A stretch of 64,000 nucleotides of DNA from Brachycybe producta (GCA_036925085.1 JAUPFP010000011.1:1820797-1884796), one strand, 5' to 3'. Shown: positions 13,001 to 21,654, counted from the first letter of the stretch. Notes: generated by a model not told the origin, from the letters alone. Numbers and translations: made by a program.

Positions 13001-14417
13001 TCGTTCTTGATCCAAGCAGTGACAGTCACGTAGTCCTTGAGAACGGTCGGAATGTGGCATTTAAAAACAGCTGTGTTACCTTCGATGGCATATGAGTCGT
13101 AGACGAGAACTTCGTGACTCTGGAGAACAACTTTCAAAACAAATGTTAATTAAAGACTTACACAGCCATATTCAAAAACGTTATTCGAGTCAAACGCAAA
13201 CTTAAGACGGTTTGTAAACAGCTTTTTTTCGAACCCTGATTATTCAACAAGCTAAATTGAAAGTGTTTCAGAAACTAGAAAGGTAGCTCAATTACTTAAA
13301 GCCTTCTACAGACCAGGCGATAATCGCCGAACACGTGTCTGGTGATTATTGCCTGGTCTGTTTCGTCGGACACAGCAACATTTATTTGGATACCCATGGC
13401 CAATGATGTTGCAATTTCAAATCGAATTCAGTAAATGTGGTTCAGTTCTGCAATGAATTTGTTGACCACCGGTGATGTTCGTGCTGCATTTCTATACCGA
13501 TTGAGCGATGATTTCCATTTGAAGTGAGAAATAGAGAAACAAGCAACACTTTGTTGTCAAGCCGCTGTATACTAATGCGATGTTGCAATTCGAGCCACAA
13601 ATAAGTCACCAGTTGTTGGGAAACATCGCTGGCCACAATGTTCCCGGCAATTATCGCCCGATCCGTACGAGATTAAGTATTTTCATGCGATATCTTTCAA
13701 AATATACATACCCTTTAAAAAGCTTCTTTTGAATGGTAGGGCCTATAAACATGAAAATGCCTTAAGTAACTGAGCTATCTTTCTGTGTTCTAAAACAAAT
13801 TCAAGTTACACTTCATTTTACACCTGAAATAATCAAGAGTTCGAGAGGCGTTTACACTTTAAACCCACTTTAAACAAAGCTAAACTTTAAAACTCTCTTT
13901 TATCTAAGATTAATTTTATTTCAAGCAACGTTTTTGATTATGCGGGTAAAAGAAAGCGGTAACGGCATAAAACATACCACCATGCACACTGACGTCTCGG
14001 CTATGAATCACGCCGGCAACATTCGAAACAACGCAACGGTAAATGGCAGAATGAACGTCGGGACGGTAGTTGTCAGCCCTGAAGGTACGGAACACGAGAT
14101 TTCCCGATTTCGTGGTATCACGTAAACCGTGGACATTCACAACTGTGCTTCCATCAATAAGAGTCCAGTTGACGGTCGGTAAAGGGTTTCCAGTGGCCAA
14201 ACATTCCACTTCAGTTCCTTTGGTGTTAATAAACTCAACTTTCGCAGGAGGCTCCTTCACAAACTTAGGTCCAGACTGAACTTCAACACCTAAAGAAAAT
14301 CATATCATCATTTTAAATTGATACATTCTTGTAATATCAACCAATATTTGACAGTTCCTCGCCTTGAATCAAGGAACAAATGGCCAACATTAACAACAGA
14401 AATGACAAAATAATCAT
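790..14417 (-). CDS. Dscam-like: Dscam-like cell adhesion receptor gene, N-terminal two thirds (partial at left edge)
   Basis: This is a homophilic neuronal and immune adhesion receptor of the immunoglobulin superfamily. Nineteen exon positions were placed by hand from GT/AG borders, running signal peptide, Ig1, Ig2 (two exons), Ig3 (two), Ig4, Ig5, Ig6 (two), one of five Ig7 variants, Ig8 (two), Ig9 (two), FN1 (two) and FN2 (two). This is the canonical Dscam order. Phases agree at every junction and give about 1,103 codons before the window ends in phase 1 after FN2. Typical family signatures are visible, such as GPKFVKEPPAKVEF in Ig1, NGTLI in Ig6, ASNGIGNGLSK in Ig8 and WNGKIQGYYIGY in FN2. 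FN3-6, Ig10, the membrane segment and the cytoplasmic tail must lie at lower coordinates outside the window. No exon contains a stop or frameshift, so the gene looks functional. The paralogue type (Dscam1 or Dscam2) cannot be settled from this window. Confidence 0.92.
1103..1173 (-). CDS. Dscam exon: fibronectin III domain 2, first part
   Basis: A small 71-bp exon, phase 1 to phase 0, encoding VPSGTPLQVEVEPVNVE and FKVHWK. It reads into the next exon as WKAPEDKLWNG, the conserved FN2 core. Confidence 0.82.
1252..1419 (-). CDS. Dscam exon: fibronectin III domain 1, second half
   Basis: A 168-bp phase 1-1 exon starting DSWQESIMME, with the FNIII motif LQPATNYMFRVFSENSQG and the linker VATDEDG. 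Confidence 0.85.
1484..1615 (-). CDS. Dscam exon: fibronectin III domain 1, first half
   Basis: A 132-bp phase 1-1 exon starting EPPNSPQELKAP, with the FNIII core ELTWKAS and YIIQYKLE. The acceptor (ATTGAAG) has an A-rich tract before it and is the least certain border. Confidence 0.82.
2363..2563. mobile_element. MITE with long imperfect terminal inverted repeats
   Basis: Both ends read AGGCTTGCCAC inward, followed by matching stretches with GACAGTCCTCCATT and CAGGACC. The element is about 200 bp, non-coding, and sits in the Ig9-FN1 intron. The target duplication is not clear, so the superfamily is open. Confidence 0.6.
2670..3453 (-). mobile_element. Solo LTR, same family as the LTR at 36.9-37.7 kb
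   Basis: It shares long stretches with 36938-37728, including CAACTGGGCCAATCATTGCC, AAGGAAAGGTATTTTTGGGA and GGGTTCCACGAATTC, and both end CTACAGGGTGTCACA. Minus orientation is inferred because the other copy has a polypurine tract on that side. Neither an internal region nor a second LTR is nearby. The left border is approximate. Confidence 0.65.
3650..3935. mobile_element. PIF/Harbinger-like MITE with TTA target duplication
   Basis: Terminal inverted repeats start AGGTGGCCATTCACGATAGG on the left and AGGTGAACATTCACGATGGG on the right, and TTA flanks both sides (3647-3649, 3936-3938). A 3-bp TWA duplication is the mark of PIF/Harbinger elements. An internal inverted pair around GGATCTGGACTGAC makes a second hairpin. 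Non-coding. Confidence 0.7.
4492..4640 (-). CDS. Dscam exon: Ig9, second half
   Basis: A 149-bp exon with LKIELKNSSSDIVLL, the second cysteine (YECVAENSFG) and ILKVVG. TTTCAG acceptor and GTATGT donor. It precedes a 2.9-kb intron and then FN1. Confidence 0.86.
4708..4852 (-). CDS. Dscam exon: Ig9, first half
   Basis: A 145-bp exon beginning APPVFTIGLSEQIVPLG and containing LRCVVQGDLPLKISFYRDG. The usual core tryptophan is phenylalanine. It ends in phase 2 at GTACGA. Confidence 0.86.
5365..5529 (-). CDS. Dscam exon: Ig8, second half
   Basis: A 165-bp phase 1-1 exon with FPNGSLFIASTNVGDEG and YYCEASNGIGNGLSKQV, the strongly conserved Dscam Ig8 end. Confidence 0.88.
5596..5715 (-). CDS. Dscam exon: Ig8, first half
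   Basis: A 120-bp phase 1-1 exon encoding VPPQWIDEPEDISVLKG and ILHCNVRGFPQPVVSW, the Dscam Ig8 entry. The acceptor is CTGTAG and the donor GTAATT. Confidence 0.88.
5716..6728. other. Intron between the Ig7 array and Ig8
   Basis: No coding exon. It holds an AT microsatellite of TATTAA/TAATAT words at about 5913-5982 and one copy of a dispersed intronic repeat (6238-6350) with the word CTAGAAGGGTAGCTCAATTAC. No further Ig7-like exon, intact or decayed, was recognised. Confidence 0.6.
6729..7019 (-). CDS. Dscam Ig7 alternative exon, variant 5
   Basis: A 291-bp phase 1-1 exon: VPPRVVSFSFQDE, VSCIVSRGDLPLQLVWAKDG, YTCVASNGAG, QLIVNG. It is the last variant; about 1.0 kb of intron separates it from Ig8, mirroring the roughly 1.0-kb intron before variant 1. 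Confidence 0.9.
7063..7359 (-). CDS. Dscam Ig7 alternative exon, variant 4
   Basis: A 297-bp phase 1-1 exon: VAPKIVPFSFQGE, LTCVVYQGDLPLTISWVKD, YSCVAKNQAA, VLIVNG. The 43-bp gap to variant 5 has no stop but would shift the frame if retained. Confidence 0.9.
7393..7680 (-). CDS. Dscam Ig7 alternative exon, variant 3
   Basis: A 288-bp phase 1-1 exon: VGPKIVPFQFGTI, VMCGLQEGDAPIQFSWLRDG, YTCIAKNRAG, ILRVNG. The usual GDLP is GDAP here. The gap to variant 4 is only 33 bp; if retained it would put a TGA in frame. Confidence 0.9.
7727..8017 (-). CDS. Dscam Ig7 alternative exon, variant 2
   Basis: A 291-bp phase 1-1 exon: VPPKIIPFAFLDD, VTCAISQGDLPVTFKWLKDG, YSCVVSNRAG, ELLVRG. The 46-bp gap to the next variant contains the donor GTAATC and that variant's acceptor. 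Confidence 0.9.
8055..8342 (-). CDS. Dscam Ig7 alternative exon, variant 1
   Basis: A 288-bp phase 1-1 exon encoding a whole Ig7 domain: VAPKIVPFEFQDE, LQCVVSDGELPITVSWLKDG, YTCVASNRAA, ELSVNG. TTGCAG acceptor and GTAAAA donor. It is followed by the next variant after a 37-bp gap. The family's alternative Ig7 exons have this APPKI-PF opening and GDLP motif. Confidence 0.9.
8439..8666. mobile_element. hAT-type MITE with 8-bp target duplication
   Basis: The ends read CATGGGCGCCCGCAG and, inverted, CAGGGGCGCCTGCAG (13 of 15 matching). Both sides are flanked by the 8-bp repeat AATTGTGC (8431-8438 and 8667-8674), as hAT transposases produce. It lies about 100 bp upstream of Ig7 variant 1 in transcript sense. 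Confidence 0.75.
8675..9335. other. Intron between Ig6 and the Ig7 array, remainder
   Basis: AT-rich, without coding exons. A block at about 8815-8960 (GGCCCTTTGCACACA, TGTTCCAAAAGTGG) looks like a repeat fragment. Confidence 0.5.
9336..9497 (-). CDS. Dscam exon: Ig6, second half
   Basis: A 162-bp phase 1-1 exon with the Dscam hallmark FTNGTLIAENV and the second cysteine (TYKCIAKGENG). It ends VTIMG at donor GTAAAA, immediately upstream of the Ig7 variant array. Confidence 0.87.
9571..9681 (-). CDS. Dscam exon: Ig6, first half
   Basis: A 111-bp phase 1-1 exon encoding GNLGSRIVHDTLAVSG and LLNCPVYGYPISNIVWEK, matching the Dscam Ig6 pattern CPVxGYPI and W. The acceptor is TTTTAG and the donor GTCTGT. 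Confidence 0.86.
9741..10037 (-). CDS. Dscam exon: Ig5
   Basis: A 297-bp phase 1-1 exon starting EISPQFLEVFDE, with the cysteine pair in ILVCTATG and YSCVASSSSG and core tryptophan in TISWTIDG. The acceptor is TTTTTAG. Confidence 0.88.
10126..10377 (-). CDS. Dscam exon: Ig4
   Basis: A 252-bp phase 1-1 exon encoding EPLSVNVAPS, VVFECIATGKISFLTWLHNG and YQCFVKNESG. It is a short Ig set domain with all core residues. The acceptor AAATAG is T-poor and the donor is GTTTGT. Confidence 0.87.
10451..10629 (-). CDS. Dscam exon: Ig3, second half (single copy)
   Basis: A 179-bp exon beginning at the Ig3 core tryptophan (WYKKNSGNE) and holding the second cysteine (GVYTCEAVSD). It corresponds to the exon 6 array of insect Dscam1, but no second copy is present in this window. 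Confidence 0.85.
10630..11669. other. Ig3 split intron
   Basis: Apart from the tRNA-like unit, this holds AT-rich DNA and, at about 10780-11010, a repeat-like block ending GTTTGTGTGAATAGAGCC. No exon variants for Ig3 are present. Confidence 0.5.
11401..11472 (-). repeat. tRNA-like sequence, probably a SINE head
   Basis: On the minus strand 72 nt can be read as a tRNA-like unit. A GCCTCGG 5' acceptor strand pairs with the TTGAGGC end (with G-T pairs), and GGTTTGAATCC fits the pol III B box. The D and anticodon arms pair poorly, so a functional tRNA is unlikely; a tRNA-derived SINE or tRNA pseudogene is more probable. It lies in the Ig3 split intron. Confidence 0.45.
11670..11787 (-). CDS. Dscam exon: Ig3, first half
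   Basis: A 118-bp exon starting ESRGLIAPKIIESG and containing the first Ig3 cysteine (VVLPCASQGNPLPTI). Acceptor TTGCAG and donor GTAAGT are strong. It ends in phase 2 so that AG plus G makes the arginine before the core WYKK. Confidence 0.87.
11788..12752. other. Intron between Ig2 and Ig3
   Basis: No exons. It contains one copy of the dispersed intronic repeat at about 12590-12730 (minus sense, GTAGCTCAGTCACTTAAGG) and a related block at 11990-12180. No second Ig2 half-exon is present. Confidence 0.5.
12753..12908 (-). CDS. Dscam exon: Ig2, second half (single copy)
   Basis: A 156-bp phase 1-1 exon with NGKFAIMPFGELHIRNVTLG, the second Ig2 cysteine (YKCKTSHRLTEET) and the terminal strand QLFVTG. 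This is the counterpart of the exon 4 variant array in insect Dscam1. Here only one copy is present, and it follows the first-half exon after a 60-bp intron. Confidence 0.87.
12969..13130 (-). CDS. Dscam exon: Ig2, first half
   Basis: A 162-bp exon encoding VVLQSHEVLVYDSYAIEG and the first Ig2 cysteine and tryptophan (FKCHIP, TAWIK). It ends within the domain in phase 1, as in other Dscam genes, where the second half is a separate exon. Acceptor AAAG and donor GTTTAT are usable but not strong. Confidence 0.87.
13308..13672. mobile_element. Foldback MITE in the Ig1-Ig2 intron
   Basis: Ends with ACAGACCAGGCGATAATCGCC on the left and the inverted form TACGGATCGGGCGATAATTGCC on the right, about 365 bp. 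The left end also forms a local hairpin with GGTGATTATTGCCTGGTCTG at 13343-13362. Flanked by two copies of the dispersed intronic repeat (13250-13305 and 13680-13880). No clear target duplication. Confidence 0.5.
13978..14289 (-). CDS. Dscam exon: Ig1
   Basis: A complete first Ig domain in a 312-bp exon, TTTAG acceptor and GTATGT donor, phase 1 at both ends. It contains the Ig cysteine pair (VECLATG and YRCVVSN), the core tryptophan (VNWTL), and the EPPAKVEF entry typical of Dscam Ig1. Confidence 0.9.
14342..14417 (-). CDS. Dscam exon: start codon and signal peptide
   Basis: A 25-codon exon that begins at an ATG and encodes a short N-region, a leucine-rich hydrophobic core (MIILSFLLLMLAICSLIQG) and a likely cleavage site before EEL. 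It ends in phase 1 at a GTTGAT donor and joins the Ig1 exon to read SNIGVEVQSGPKF. No competing upstream ATG in frame was seen. Any 5' UTR exon lies at higher coordinates and was not identified. Confidence 0.8.
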
Positions 14418-15540
14418 TCTGATCGATGGAGAAAAAGCCCCTACAATTTTTAATTATTACTTTTCTTAAAAAGATATAACTTTTTTCAACCTAAAATTAT
14501 AAGAAAAGCAATGTATAATGATTCCAAGTGACAGTTAGGAGACCACGCTTGAATCGTGACAAACTGAGTAAACAGACTTTGCAATTTGCAAAGAACGAGA
14601 AATTGACTCAATTGAGAAGCTATATAATGTCAAAAAGGGAGGAACAATGAATGGAAGAACCCAAAAAAAAGGATCCTCAAGGCACGAAATGGTGATTCTG
14701 TACTGGAGGTAACAAAATCTAGATATCTACATTGGAAACGAGTGGACTATTCCTACAAACAAACTGTCTGCTATACATGATTAACCCCTCCTCTCTTTTT
14801 ACAAAAAATATTCAAAATATTACATGTTGTCTCCTTTTTTATATAAAAAGTTTTATAACAAACAAGCCAACATGACACAAAATGGGGAGAAAAAACACTG
14901 AACATCTAAAATAAATACTTTAATTTTCATGAAATATGGGAATTCATAATGGAAAATGGAAAATTTTAATTTCATTTTCTACACAAATTGAGATACATTT
15001 GGTGCATACCAGTATCGAGAAATGGAGAAAAAAATGATTACACTTCACGATAAAATAATTTCAGTCAGTACTGGCAGTACCCGGCCAGACCCTAGGTATC
15101 ACTTTTGAGAAACATCAAGAAGTGTCATAAAACTCTCTAAAAAAAATTATAATGTATAGGCCTACAGGAAAAATTATGAAATCTGAAACCTACGTGAGTT
15201 CAATAATGTCAAGACAAACTAAATAGTTTATCACTATTGTCTACACGTTTATAAACATGATTAATTAGTAAACATTGCATGCAATTAATTATATGCAAAT
15301 GGACAACAATTTCAAATACATATATCATGCCAATATATCGCGCGTGCCAATGCCATTTTGCGCACATAAGAGAACATATAAAACACATAAAACAATAAGA
15401 AACTCACAAGTCGGGTCACGGTTCCACATGTCCGGCATCCTGATGTCCAGGGGCTCCCAGGTACTTCTAAATATAAACAAAGTAAAAAAAAAAAACACAA
15501 CACAAATGAAAACTGATCTCATAAAAAAAACGATTAAGTA
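14418..15540. other. Region upstream of Dscam, nothing recognised
   Basis: AT-rich DNA presumably holding the Dscam promoter and 5' UTR. No convincing core promoter or upstream exon could be picked out by eye. Confidence 0.4.
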
Positions 15541-15617
15541 TAAAATATATGGCCTGTGGGGCCGGGCCCCAGGCTCCTCCATCCATCGATGCGCTCCATC
15601 GGTGGGCACGGAATCGT

Positions 15618-15752
15618 GGTTCCTTCTTCTATTCCCACAGCGGGCATGGAATCCTGGTGCCTTCTGTGCTCCAACGGCGAGCACAGAATCCTGGTGCCTC
15701 CTCTGGTCCCACGGCGGGCATGTAATCCTGGTGCCTCCTCCAGTCCTTCCTC
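15618..15752. repeat. GC-rich minisatellite, about 37-bp unit
   Basis: Roughly 3.6 tandem copies of a 37-bp unit starting GGTGCCTCCTCTGGTCCCAC and ending ATCCT, with point differences among copies. It is much more GC-rich than its surroundings and all three frames read through, which produces spurious ORFs on both strands. Confidence 0.75.
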
Positions 15753-16249
15753 CATGATGGTCCGGTGGTCCAGGTGTTTTTATTTGTCAAACTTGAGAAA
15801 AAAACGTTTTGTTTTACTTTAATTTTCACAATGTTTTTTATTTGTAAAACACTAGTGCCTTTTAGGGGCACTTCTTACATTAAAAACACATACATTAAAT
15901 TTTGTAGCTAGGAGGCTGCAGCTACCGCAACTGTGAGAGGGGGACGTAGGAGGTTTGGGAGCACAATGTTCAGAGAGTATTTATTAAATCTATATTGTTT
16001 AGTGAGGCAACCAGAAAAAAAATGTACATAATAACTTCGTTTTAGGGCTCGTTTAAGGCTATGCTAGGATGCTGGTTGGACCTTTGAATTCTAGTCTTTA
16101 ACTAGGTTCTGCAACTGCAAAACGCAATTTTTCGTTTACTTACGAATTTCTATTTTAAAAAAAAAAATTGGGGGCGGGAGGCGCACTGAAGAGTATTGCT
16201 CCTGGGCGCCAAAAATATAGCTACGTCCGCCACTGGTCTATGGGTAATG

Positions 16250-16595
16250 AAATTTGTAATGCTTTTAATGAGTGGCATAGCTAGAATTTGTTTTGGGGTA
16301 AGGGAGGAGGGAGGTCCGGCCCCATGGACCTTTGCACCCTGGTTACGCCACGACACAGGCAAATGTGCCCAGCACTAAAATTTTGTTTGCCCCGCCTTTT
16401 TATGAGCGCCATCAATTTCTAATTGGGTTGTTACTTGGTCTGATGTCATAAAATGGCGGGGCAAACGAAATTTTAATGCTTGGCACACTTGCCTGTTTTA
16501 ATGAGTGACATAGCCAGGATTTGTTTTGAGGAGAAAGGTGGGGGTCTGGCCCCATGGACCCTTGCCCGATGGCTACGCCACAGCTCTTAATATAA
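16250..16595. mobile_element. Palindromic MITE (16355-16496) set between two direct repeats
   Basis: Inverted ends ACAGGCAAATGTGCCCAGCA and ACAGGCAAGTGTGCCAAGCA continue about 50 bp into TTTGCCCCGCC. The flanks 16262-16350 and 16497-16585 are similar direct copies (TTTTAATGAGTG, GGCCCCATGGACC, GGCTACGCCAC). A related but right-truncated copy lies at 36689-36811. Non-coding. Confidence 0.6.
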
Positions 16596-16599
16596 GCAA

Positions 16600-18931
16600 T
16601 TAATTTCGTAGTGAATAATTTGCTCCTCACAAAGTTCGAAATTTGAAGGTTTGTTTTTAACTTGTTAGGGAAGAATCATACATGCTCAATAAAATCCCAC
16701 TGAATTTCACTTTGTAAGGCATTTAGTGTAGAAGCGCCATAGGCCTATATCGTTTTGTGCAAAGAACCATAGAAATAATCTCATTTTTAATTATTTCCAA
16801 TTCCGTGTTCTGGCGGTTTTTCAGTGTAGGTATGTTATTCGTCCCATATTCGTCCCATTCGTCCACGTCGTATCAGGTCGTTCCCGTAGGCGTACACACG
16901 TACAGTAAACCATGTTGACCAGTTGACCATGGCAAGGACGTACTGGCTACAAAATTCTATGTCGGCAATATCCGGCATCAGCACTTCGTCTATCTTCCAA
17001 TATTTATTTTTTTTAGTTGCAAGCAAAGCAAGCCAAAAAAAAATCAACAACATTTTTTTCAATATACATTGCACATACATACCATACATGTAAAACGTAT
17101 GAAATCGAAGTAGTTTTTAAATTTTGGTAAATGTAAATTTACACTTCACAGTTACGAAAGAGGCTCTCGATGTCCATTCAATTTTGAGAAGTTCCCGAGG
17201 GCCTCACGATTTCTACATGCTTATATAGGTGATTCTTAGCTTTGAGAGGCTACCAATGGCCTTCTAGTTTTCAGAGGTTTTTGGATGTTAGGCTCCTGTA
17301 GGGTTGTTTATCCTGTAACTTTTTTTTAATTTTCAAATAATACAGTATCTAGTTAGAATTGTATATTTATAGTATATAATAGCCCAATAAATTGACATGT
17401 TTATTTATGTGCATAAAATGAAAATAGAACCAAAGTGAAATTTAAAAAAAATTACTTTCATATTTAAAAATGCTTGGGTTCTATGCATTTTTGGAGAAAA
17501 TTTGAACCGGGCAACTATTTTTTTCTAGTCCACCCATGTTCGAGTTTGTTAAAAACGTCTTCACAACGTCCAATCTCAAGTACGAAAAGCATTTTAAATG
17601 TTTACTTTAAAACATTTCATCATAGAAACACATATAATGAGATTCAGTTAATTTTCTAAAATCTAACACACTAAAGTTGTTAACAATATGCAAATTAACC
17701 AGTTCTTAGTGACGTTTTTGAAAATTTTGAAAAGTATAGAAAAAGTTGATACGATATTAATTAAAACAAGATGTTTAATGAAGCTTATGGACCTCTGAGT
17801 GCTGTTTATGCTAGTATTAATTTCAGTAGTAATTATGTGGCATAATATTATGATGCTTAAGAACTTTGGCGCACAGGTGACTTGAAGTCGGGTTGTCGCG
17901 AAAACAGAAGACTTTCAAAACACCGCGGTGTTTTCGAAGTAGTCCAAAAGTGTTCGATATGTTATAGATCAGGACAACATCAAACAGACCAGTGGTTGGA
18001 AGGCGTATTCAAAGCCGCCCTTACGCGAGTTAAAAGCTAAATACACACTAGGAAAACTTCTTGTAAACTTTGCTTACAAACTCTTTGTTAAGAAAGTTTT
18101 CAAGAAGTTTGCAAACTGTGTGTAAATTGTGTGTATGAAGGTGCAATCAAGGGGTCATTATAGAACTGTTTTAAATTATTTTTAATTTTTTTAATAACAA
18201 AATCGGGACGCATTTTTTGTATATTTCCATAGACAAAAATTTCTAACAATAATTATTAAATTAGGTGGGATGTATTATTTAGGATCATTTATGACGAGAT
18301 ATTTTTTGCATAATTTGTATTTTAGGTGTTTATTTTATACTTGTATAAAACACAAATTCTAAAAACAATTTGCTCATTGTTGAATTTTTATTTGCATAAA
18401 AGTGTTGGCAACAATAATTTATTACCCTTATAACTACATACTTAGAGCTGGCATTAGGGAAAAATATAAACGGTAAATCCAATTTGATATACAAGCATAT
18501 GCATGCTTATCTCTTAATCCATGTGACAATCAGTAAGGACCTTCTGTCACCTTCAGTTAACTTCGCGAGAAAAACCTGTTAAACAAAAATGTTGGACAAA
18601 TGTAAATACCATGCACACTACAAACAATAAAAAATCAATAACTGGAATTTGTGATGAATGATTTGTTGATTGATTGATTGTCATGGCATCAAAAAATTAG
18701 ACGATAACATTAGTATCAAACATTAGATGTTATTTTCATAAGAAGAATGCATCCTTGCACTATTAACGTATTTACAACAGTAGTCTATTCGTGAAGCTGA
18801 TTTGTAATAATTAACGACTTTTTCATTGGTAACCATAAAAGTATAATTGTTTATTATTACCAGAAAAAATATTTATTTCACAATTTTTCATTTTTACTGT
18901 GGCTGTTATAGATAGCAGAAAACAAACAAAG
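16600..18931. other. Intergenic region upstream of the first chemoreceptor-like gene
   Basis: No gene recognised. It contains an 18-bp perfect palindrome (AAAACACCGCGGTGTTTT, 17917-17934) and a hairpin of about 90 bp at 18040-18130 formed by AAACTTCTTG and CAAGAAGTTT arms, probably a small MITE. Confidence 0.5.
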
Positions 18932-21654
18932 ATGCCGCTCAATGAAGCAAAAATAGGAAACGTGATTCAAAAGTTAGACAATGTCTTTCTGATATATGGA
19001 GTAGAATCAAATTCAAACTCAAAGAAGTCTCGTCGCATTTTACTTTTCTTAACAAACTGTATGTGGGTCATAATGCAGCTTTTTATAATATACGTTGCAT
19101 TTCCAGCTATTGAGATAAACATTGCAAATAAAAAGTCACTTGTACATGGGGTGGTATACATTGAAAAGATGGATTATTATTATTTATTTCTTCTTTCTTC
19201 TGTAGTTTGCTTTGCACTTGCTCTTTGTTTCATGAAATATGCTCTTCAGCAAACACATTCTTCGCTTCATGAAATTTCCCATTTTAGCCTAGAAAATGAC
19301 TATTGCTCCCATATCGCCAACTATATAAAGGTCGCTGAAGCAATTTTTGCCATTAACTCAATTGCAAGTTTGACACTTGTGATATTATATTCGATTTATC
19401 AATGTGTTTTTGTAAATACAGAAAAGGCACAAAGCGATACAGTTTGTGTTTTTGCTGCTACTTTATGTTACATACCATTGTAAATATTCACACTTATGCC
19501 AATGTTTATCACCTTATGTTTAGTGTATGTGAGTATAGTTTATAAAATCCTATTTCAGATTCTTACTTCAGCAAGTAAATTATCCTCTAGTTATTGCAGT
19601 GTTCGTGCAACTATGTCTAGTCTGCAAAGATTTTATGCAATTCATTCAAAAGTTATTTCGGCTGTGAAACTATTTGATAACTTGAGTTCTAAATTTCTTT
19701 CTTTATGTTCTGTTGTTTCCATTATTTCAATCGCATTGCTAGTCCAAACGTTAATGGATGAAGCAAGCTACAAAAATGTCGAATTAACATTTCTATCTAT
19801 TCTTATATTCGGGATTAACTATTGTTTGCCATTGTGCTTTATATACTTGGGAGTTATTTTCTGGCTTAAATCTGCATCTGAACTTAATGATCAAGTGAGT
19901 TTTTTCGTTATTAGAAAGTTTTCATTTTCAAATTAAAGTTCATTAAGAGAGACAGGAAAAACATAGATATATTTAAAAAACTACAAATCAAACTACCCAG
20001 TAAACTATAATCAGTGGCAGATCACCGCACAGGCACAAAAAGCATGTACCTGAAGCCTCATATTGCAGAGGCATAACAAAAAGAACACGATCATTTTTTA
20101 GAAAACAAACGTTACCATATAACACAATCATTAACACAATCTTTATTCAGGTTGCATTTGGGCCTCCAAAATCTTAATCTGACACTGGTTATACAGGGCG
20201 AACTATCCGTCACGAAGGGGTTTAAAAATTTAATAACTTTTTATTTTTAATTTTTTTTTTCAATCTTTATTTTGTATTTTATTATCAACATGTTAGAAAT
20301 ATATAAAAAAAAATTCACAACTGAACATTAAACAAAACCTTTTAAATTTTCATTTCAAAATTCTCAAGTAAATGGCTTACCACCACCCGAGAGCTATGCA
20401 TTAGCATCAATTGTATTCTTTTCAGCTGCACTGTCCAGTATGTTTTTGGGTGTCATCGGTCCTTACTTTCTTGAAAATAATGATGGCAGGACAGCAATGG
20501 TCACTGATGAGCGATAGAGCCATGATCGAAAATAGTTTTGAAAATATAACTACGGCCTATCCGCCCATATGATTTAGGATACTGGCACCATGAGGTACAC
20601 AATTGTGTCCTGCAGTTAATGACACGCCTGAGATGTAGTTTCAGCATGATGACGTCCTTACCCACATGACCAGAACCACTGCACACATGACCCGTGCCAT
20701 AATGTAGCTCCAAATTCAAATTTTTGGAGAGCAAATAATTTCACGAGATTAAGAAATTGGTCATCACGTTAGCAGGATTTGATGACACCATACTCTCCTA
20801 AAGGAGAGTGAATGTGAATAACCTCCACCCCCGGACAATCTAGCAGCTTAATGAAACGGCCAGAAACACTGTCAGATGTCGTGGAAAATATAGTGAAAAG
20901 AACCCATACTTATGAAGCCAAAATGGGAGGGCAGCATTCATTCGAAATTCAATTTCATGCCCATTTCAAAAAAATCTTCCTGTTACACACTTTATTAAAA
21001 AAAAAATTACAAAAAGTTATTAAATAAACTTTTTCGTGACTTATGGCCCACCCTCTAGTTAATTATTAACAGGTTGCCTTTTACGAATGAATTAAAAAAA
21101 TAAGCTTACCAGCATACAGAAATACACAAAGTAAAATTATTTATGCATAAAGTATTATTATTTATTTATAATTTTATTAATAATTTTAAAAATTGTTTTG
21201 TTTTAACTGTTGTTTTAAATTTGCAAAAACTATTTTTTTTTTCTTTTCAGATTTTGAAATCGTGTATCAAAGTAATAGACCAATTATCCGAAAACAAACA
21301 GTTTGTTAAATCTAACCGAGGAAAAATGGTTCGCAAAATATATTTGAGAAGAAAAAGTTTTATAATATTTTTTTGAAAATTATATTTAAAATCTTTAGGC
21401 CCTATTGAATCTCATGATAAGCACCACAAGCCTAAAAGTTAATCCGGTGGAGGCGACCTTTGCGAAAAATAGAGAGATTGACTATTTGGTTATTGTCGAG
21501 GTAAAAACTCACAATTGTTAATTTTGTATCATAGAATAGCGGTCTTAACCTGCATCTTCTTAAAAAATAAACTAAAAAATCCGACAATTTTTTCCAGGTA
21601 CTTTTACTGACTATTGACATCGTTAATTTATTCTCAACAGGATTTTCTAACTAG
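18932..21654 (+). pseudogene. Chemoreceptor-like (gustatory receptor type) gene 1, one in-frame stop
   Basis: Exons: 18932-19894, 21251-21328, 21399-21500 and 21598-21654, all joined in phase 0, about 399 codons. One long exon followed by three short phase-0 exons is the ancestral arthropod gustatory receptor layout. About seven hydrophobic segments are visible, for example LLFLTNCMWVIMQLFIIYVA, FLLSSVVCFALALCFMKYAL and CLPLCFIYLGVIFWL. The protein has no signal peptide, as expected for this family. A TAA at 19481-19483 interrupts exon 1, where its relative at 29130 reads through; otherwise the frame is open. The classic TYhhhhhQF end motif is not evident, so the family call is an inference from topology, length and introns. 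It may be a recent pseudogene or contain a sequencing error. Confidence 0.6.
20013..21060 (+). mobile_element. Degenerate mariner-like DDE transposase relic in intron 1
   Basis: At about 20420-20540 one frame reads FLGVIGPYFLENNDGRTAMV and TDERYRAMIENSF, followed by a broken FQHDD / HMTRAIM / FGEQIISRD segment. This matches the order seen in arthropod Tc1/mariner-type DDE_3 transposases (catalytic D in a Q-D-G-A-like context, then H-x-A-R). Several stops and an internal deletion show it is dead. A hAT-like fragment (CAGTGGCAGATCACC at 20013) sits at its left. Confidence 0.6.

Noticed and set aside
15275..15871. Several overlapping ORFs of 60-160 codons
   Set aside because: They are explained by the 37-bp minisatellite, whose unit length lets all frames stay open.
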